Notes under the pieces: generated by a model
The model's database searches: none
What the model was told of the DNA's origin: nothing
Seen by the model: the letters and a program-made list of their open reading frames with translations, nothing else
NCBI GenBank assembly: GCA_003454605.1
Contig: DMKD01000257.1
Coordinates: 626 to 7,776 of the forward strand
Length of the DNA: 7,151 nucleotides
Source of the DNA: Spirochaeta sp.
GTDB lineage: Bacteria; Spirochaetota; Spirochaetia; UBA9216
Reading direction: 5' to 3'
Part shown: in pieces, positions 5,522 through 7,151 of the stretch
Numbering within the stretch: the stretch's first letter is position 1
Layout of the letters: the number at the start of each line of letters is the position of its first letter
Made by a program: the position numbers and the translations under genes

Positions 5522-6136
5522 ATGGAGAATACGCTTAGGCTTAAGCCTTTAGCTTCGGCGGAAGATTTTGTTGTAATGACGCATACCCCCTGTTATTTTG
5601 TGTTTGGATGTCCAAAACCTATGGATTACGCGGCAAGAGAATCTGAATTGCTGGTGGGAATGACAGATTTAAACAGCCCGCTTAGCACTGCTGCCTCGAT
5701 ATGTGGTTATGATAACTTCTTTGTCTGGCTCTATACCGAGCCTGAAGCCATACACGATTTAATGCGTTTGAGGTTTGGTTATCGGATGATGACTGCATAT
5801 CAATCAGTGCTGGATATCAAAAACATAGGTGCGATCAACAACTCCGCAATGTACGATTTTGAAACCTCAGGTGCTATTGCAAGGAAAACTGATGGAAAAT
5901 GCGCGCTCTATATACAGGACGTCTCACCCTATAATGTTGAAGAAAACTACACTGGTATATTTAATGCAATTGAAGACTTAAGGGGTAAGCTGATCACTAC
6001 ATTTGTTTGCGATAATGTATCCATGACAAAAAAGGGATCAATTTGTGAGTCACAAAACACGTTTGATGTTGGGAATAAAATTGTAGATTTTGTGCGTGAA
6101 TGCGTAGACAAAAAGCTTAGCGGAGAACCCCTATGA
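5522..6136 (+). pseudogene. Chimeric remnant: URO-D middle segment joined to an unrelated tail
   Basis: The open frame has 204 residues. Residues 1-83 match the middle of URO-D-like methyltransferases (DLNSPLSTAASICGYDNFF, then WLYTEPEAIHDLM), the region missing from the relic just upstream. The N terminus of the fold is absent. From about residue 84 the sequence no longer reads as URO-D. 'YDFETSGAIARKTDGKCALYI' (111-131), NYTGIFNAIEDL (142-153) and the ending VGNKIVDFVRECVDKKLSGEPL (about 183-204) loosely recall type-1 periplasmic-binding-protein or LacI-like sugar-binding domains. That reading is weak. An in-frame stop lies 7 nt upstream of ATG 5522, and the ribosome site is poor (only GGA). 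The most likely reading is a deletion fusion of two dead genes. A small expressed protein is possible. It ends 10 nt before the convergent pcm gene. Confidence 0.55.
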
Positions 6137-6146
6137 TAGCTTTAAA

Positions 6147-6794
6147 TCAAACGTATTTCCCCCGAAGGGGGACAAAGGTAAAACCCCCGATACTCTCGGT
6201 TTTTACCCCGGCTGCTGTTTTTTTGATCACCTGCATGTCCTCGTACATACGCTTTTTGGTCGGAATCACCATTATTCCCCCGGTTTTAAGCTGCTCAAGC
6301 AGCGGCGGTGGTACTGACGGGCATGCGCAAGCGACAATTATTCTATCGTAGGGTGCCTCGGCTTCAAACCCTAGTCCCCCGTCACCTTGAATCACGTTCA
6401 CGTTTGTGCATTCGGATTTTTTCAGATTGCTTTCAGCGAAGTCTGCAAGTTCTCTGAAATATTCAATCGTGATCACCAGTCCGCTTGCACCGGTCATTTT
6501 AGATAATAAGGCAGCCTGATAGCCCGAACCCGCACCGACCTCGAGGATATTCATTCCTTCGGCTATTTCAAGCGCCTGAAGCATCAGCATGACTGTTGTC
6601 GGCTGACTTATTGTCTGTTTGCAGGGTATTGAAAGAGGATAATCACCGTATGCATTGTATGAGTCTTTCTTGAGGATGAATTTCTCCCTCGGCGTCGCCT
6701 CAAAAGCGGCAAGAAGTCTGTCGTCCATGATGGTCCTGCCGGTCTTCCAATGCAGCAGCAGGGACTGCTTTTTTTCTTCGAGAAATTTATCCAT
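6147..6794 (-). CDS. pcm: Protein-L-isoaspartate O-methyltransferase
   Basis: At 215 residues (E. coli Pcm has 208) this cytosolic SAM-dependent enzyme methylates L-isoaspartyl residues in aged proteins so that they can revert to aspartate. The family signatures appear in order: QTISQP (60-65), SAM motif I LEVGAGSGYQAALL (84-97), the acidic residue E111 after strand 2, GDGGLG (137-142), APYDRIIV (147-154), LLEQLKTGG (165-173) and the C-terminal FVPLRGKYV. SIPCK replaces the more usual 'IGxG' before QTISQP, a small divergence. The start ATG 6794 agrees with family length, but there is no Shine-Dalgarno and an extended -10 element sits directly upstream. It lies 35 nt downstream of the Aat-like gene on the same strand. 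The CCCCC-GAA-GGGGG hairpin at 6159-6171 is within its last codons. Confidence 0.93.
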   Translation of the reverse strand: MDKFLEEKKQSLLLHWKTGRTIMDDRLLAAFEATPREKFILKKDSYNAYGDYPLSIPCKQTISQPTTVMLMLQALEIAEGMNILEVGAGSGYQAALLSKMTGASGLVITIEYFRELADFAESNLKKSECTNVNVIQGDGGLGFEAEAPYDRIIVACACPSVPPPLLEQLKTGGIMVIPTKKRMYEDMQVIKKTAAGVKTESIGGFTFVPLRGKYV

Positions 6795-6800
6795 ATGTAT

Positions 6801-6809
6801 ATTATAACA
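6801..6809 (-). promoter_or_regulatory. Extended -10 promoter element before pcm
   Basis: Read on the minus strand, the bases are TGTTATAAT, a perfect -10 with the TGn extension. No good -35 lies 17 nt upstream, which extended -10 promoters do not need. The predicted start of transcription falls at or next to the A of the pcm ATG (6794), so pcm could have its own leaderless transcript in addition to reading from the upstream gene. Confidence 0.4.
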
Positions 6810-6829
6810 CTTGCAGGACAGGCGCGATC

Positions 6830-7151
6830 CTACTGTTCTAAATCAGGTGTTCTCCCCCTGACAGCCCTGTCCCAGCGTTTGAGAAAAAGCCCCCGGGGTA
6901 CTACATCGGCACCAAGTTTCAGTTTGTACTCCATATAGGGCTGGCCGAGATTCCAGAATGCGATACCGGCCTTCTCGAGTTTACGGGCGAGCATTACCAT
7001 TTGAAGTTTTCCGAAGTTATTGTATTTACGTTCTTCGCGGTGAAAGAATCCTGAGAGGTTTGTATATGTCTTTCCTATCGAATAGCCAAGTTCTCCTGCT
7101 ATTATTTTATCATCATCCCCGGCGCTGAGCGTCCCTCCCCATATCCTGAAA
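6830..7151 (-). CDS. Leucyl/phenylalanyl-tRNA-protein transferase-like protein (partial, C-terminal 106 residues)
   Basis: The frame enters from the right edge (first full codon at 7150) and stops at TAG 6830-6832. The visible part holds GELGYSIGKTYTNLSGFF, then FGKLQMVMLARKLEKAG, FWNLGQPYMEYKLKLGA and VPRGLFLKRW. This order corresponds to the Aat fold: 'GxxxG', 'ESMF/S', 'SKxAL', 'DcQ...HL.sLGA', 'R..F'. It differs from E. coli Aat in the way typical of a divergent bacterial and eukaryotic subgroup. Aat transfers Leu or Phe from tRNA to proteins with N-terminal Lys or Arg and marks them for ClpS/ClpAP. Whether this subgroup keeps that specificity is uncertain, so I give no symbol. The pcm gene follows 35 nt downstream on the same strand, giving a likely two-gene protein-quality unit. 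Confidence 0.75.
   Translation of the reverse strand, partial: FRIWGGTLSAGDDDKIIAGELGYSIGKTYTNLSGFFHREERKYNNFGKLQMVMLARKLEKAGIAFWNLGQPYMEYKLKLGADVVPRGLFLKRWDRAVRGRTPDLEQ

Noticed and set aside
6159..6171. CCCCC-GAA-GGGGG hairpin as a terminator between the convergent genes
   Set aside because: It lies within the last codons of pcm (VPLRGK), and no T tract follows on the plus strand, where the next bases are GACAAAGG.
6133..6351. Plus-strand frame overlapping the end of the chimeric relic by 4 nt
   Set aside because: It is antisense to the conserved 3' half of pcm, and its hydrophobic look comes from reading pcm backwards.

Overview
The window looks like ordinary chromosome from an anaerobic or microaerophilic bacterium of moderate GC content. 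A spirochaete or a deltaproteobacterial-type anaerobe would fit, but this is only an inference. It rests on a divergent Aat-type aminoacyl-tRNA-protein transferase of the 'GxLGYxxGxxYTxLSGFF' kind, a long protein with an embedded HPr-like domain, relics of URO-D/corrinoid-type methyltransferase genes, and a CHC/CNC cysteine protein of the DUF6144 or ATC-hydrolase-like type. Nothing in the window fixes the species.

Left block (1-2870). After about 250 nt with no recognised gene, a plus-strand gene (253-1233) encodes a 326-residue protein with two cysteine pairs near its C terminus. It converges on, and overlaps by 16 nt, a minus-strand gene (best start 2762, end 1218). That gene encodes about 514 residues: a long helical region, then an HPr-like phosphocarrier domain (GFHVRPST), then a conserved C-terminal segment. 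A perfect 13-bp inverted repeat (2821-2851) lies just upstream of it.

Centre (2871-4962). A hairpin-rich intergenic stretch (about 2871-2973) precedes a complete HipB/HipA-type toxin-antitoxin operon (3108-4683). The two genes overlap by 8 nt. A sigma70-like promoter and a candidate HipB operator lie immediately upstream. Behind hipA is a 144-bp segment bounded by perfect 11-bp inverted repeats (4687-4830), followed by a long imperfect hairpin with a T tract (4837-4906).

Right block (4963-7151). Here lie the remains of uroporphyrinogen-decarboxylase-like methyltransferase genes. A short N-terminal piece with an intact Shine-Dalgarno is fused, in another frame, to a C-terminal half that carries a further frameshift (4963-5484). 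Next comes a 204-residue open frame (5522-6136) that starts with URO-D middle-domain sequence and continues into an unrelated, possibly periplasmic-binding-protein-like tail. The pieces lie in the order N, C, M. Converging on this is a minus-strand pair, an Aat-like transferase (partial, running off the right edge) followed by protein-L-isoaspartate O-methyltransferase (pcm). Both act on protein N-terminal tagging or protein damage.

No CRISPR array, tRNA, rRNA, transposase or integrase was seen. The observations most worth following are the long HPr-domain protein, the structured DNA on both sides of hipBA, and the rearranged URO-D relic. I see no convincing new multi-gene system.
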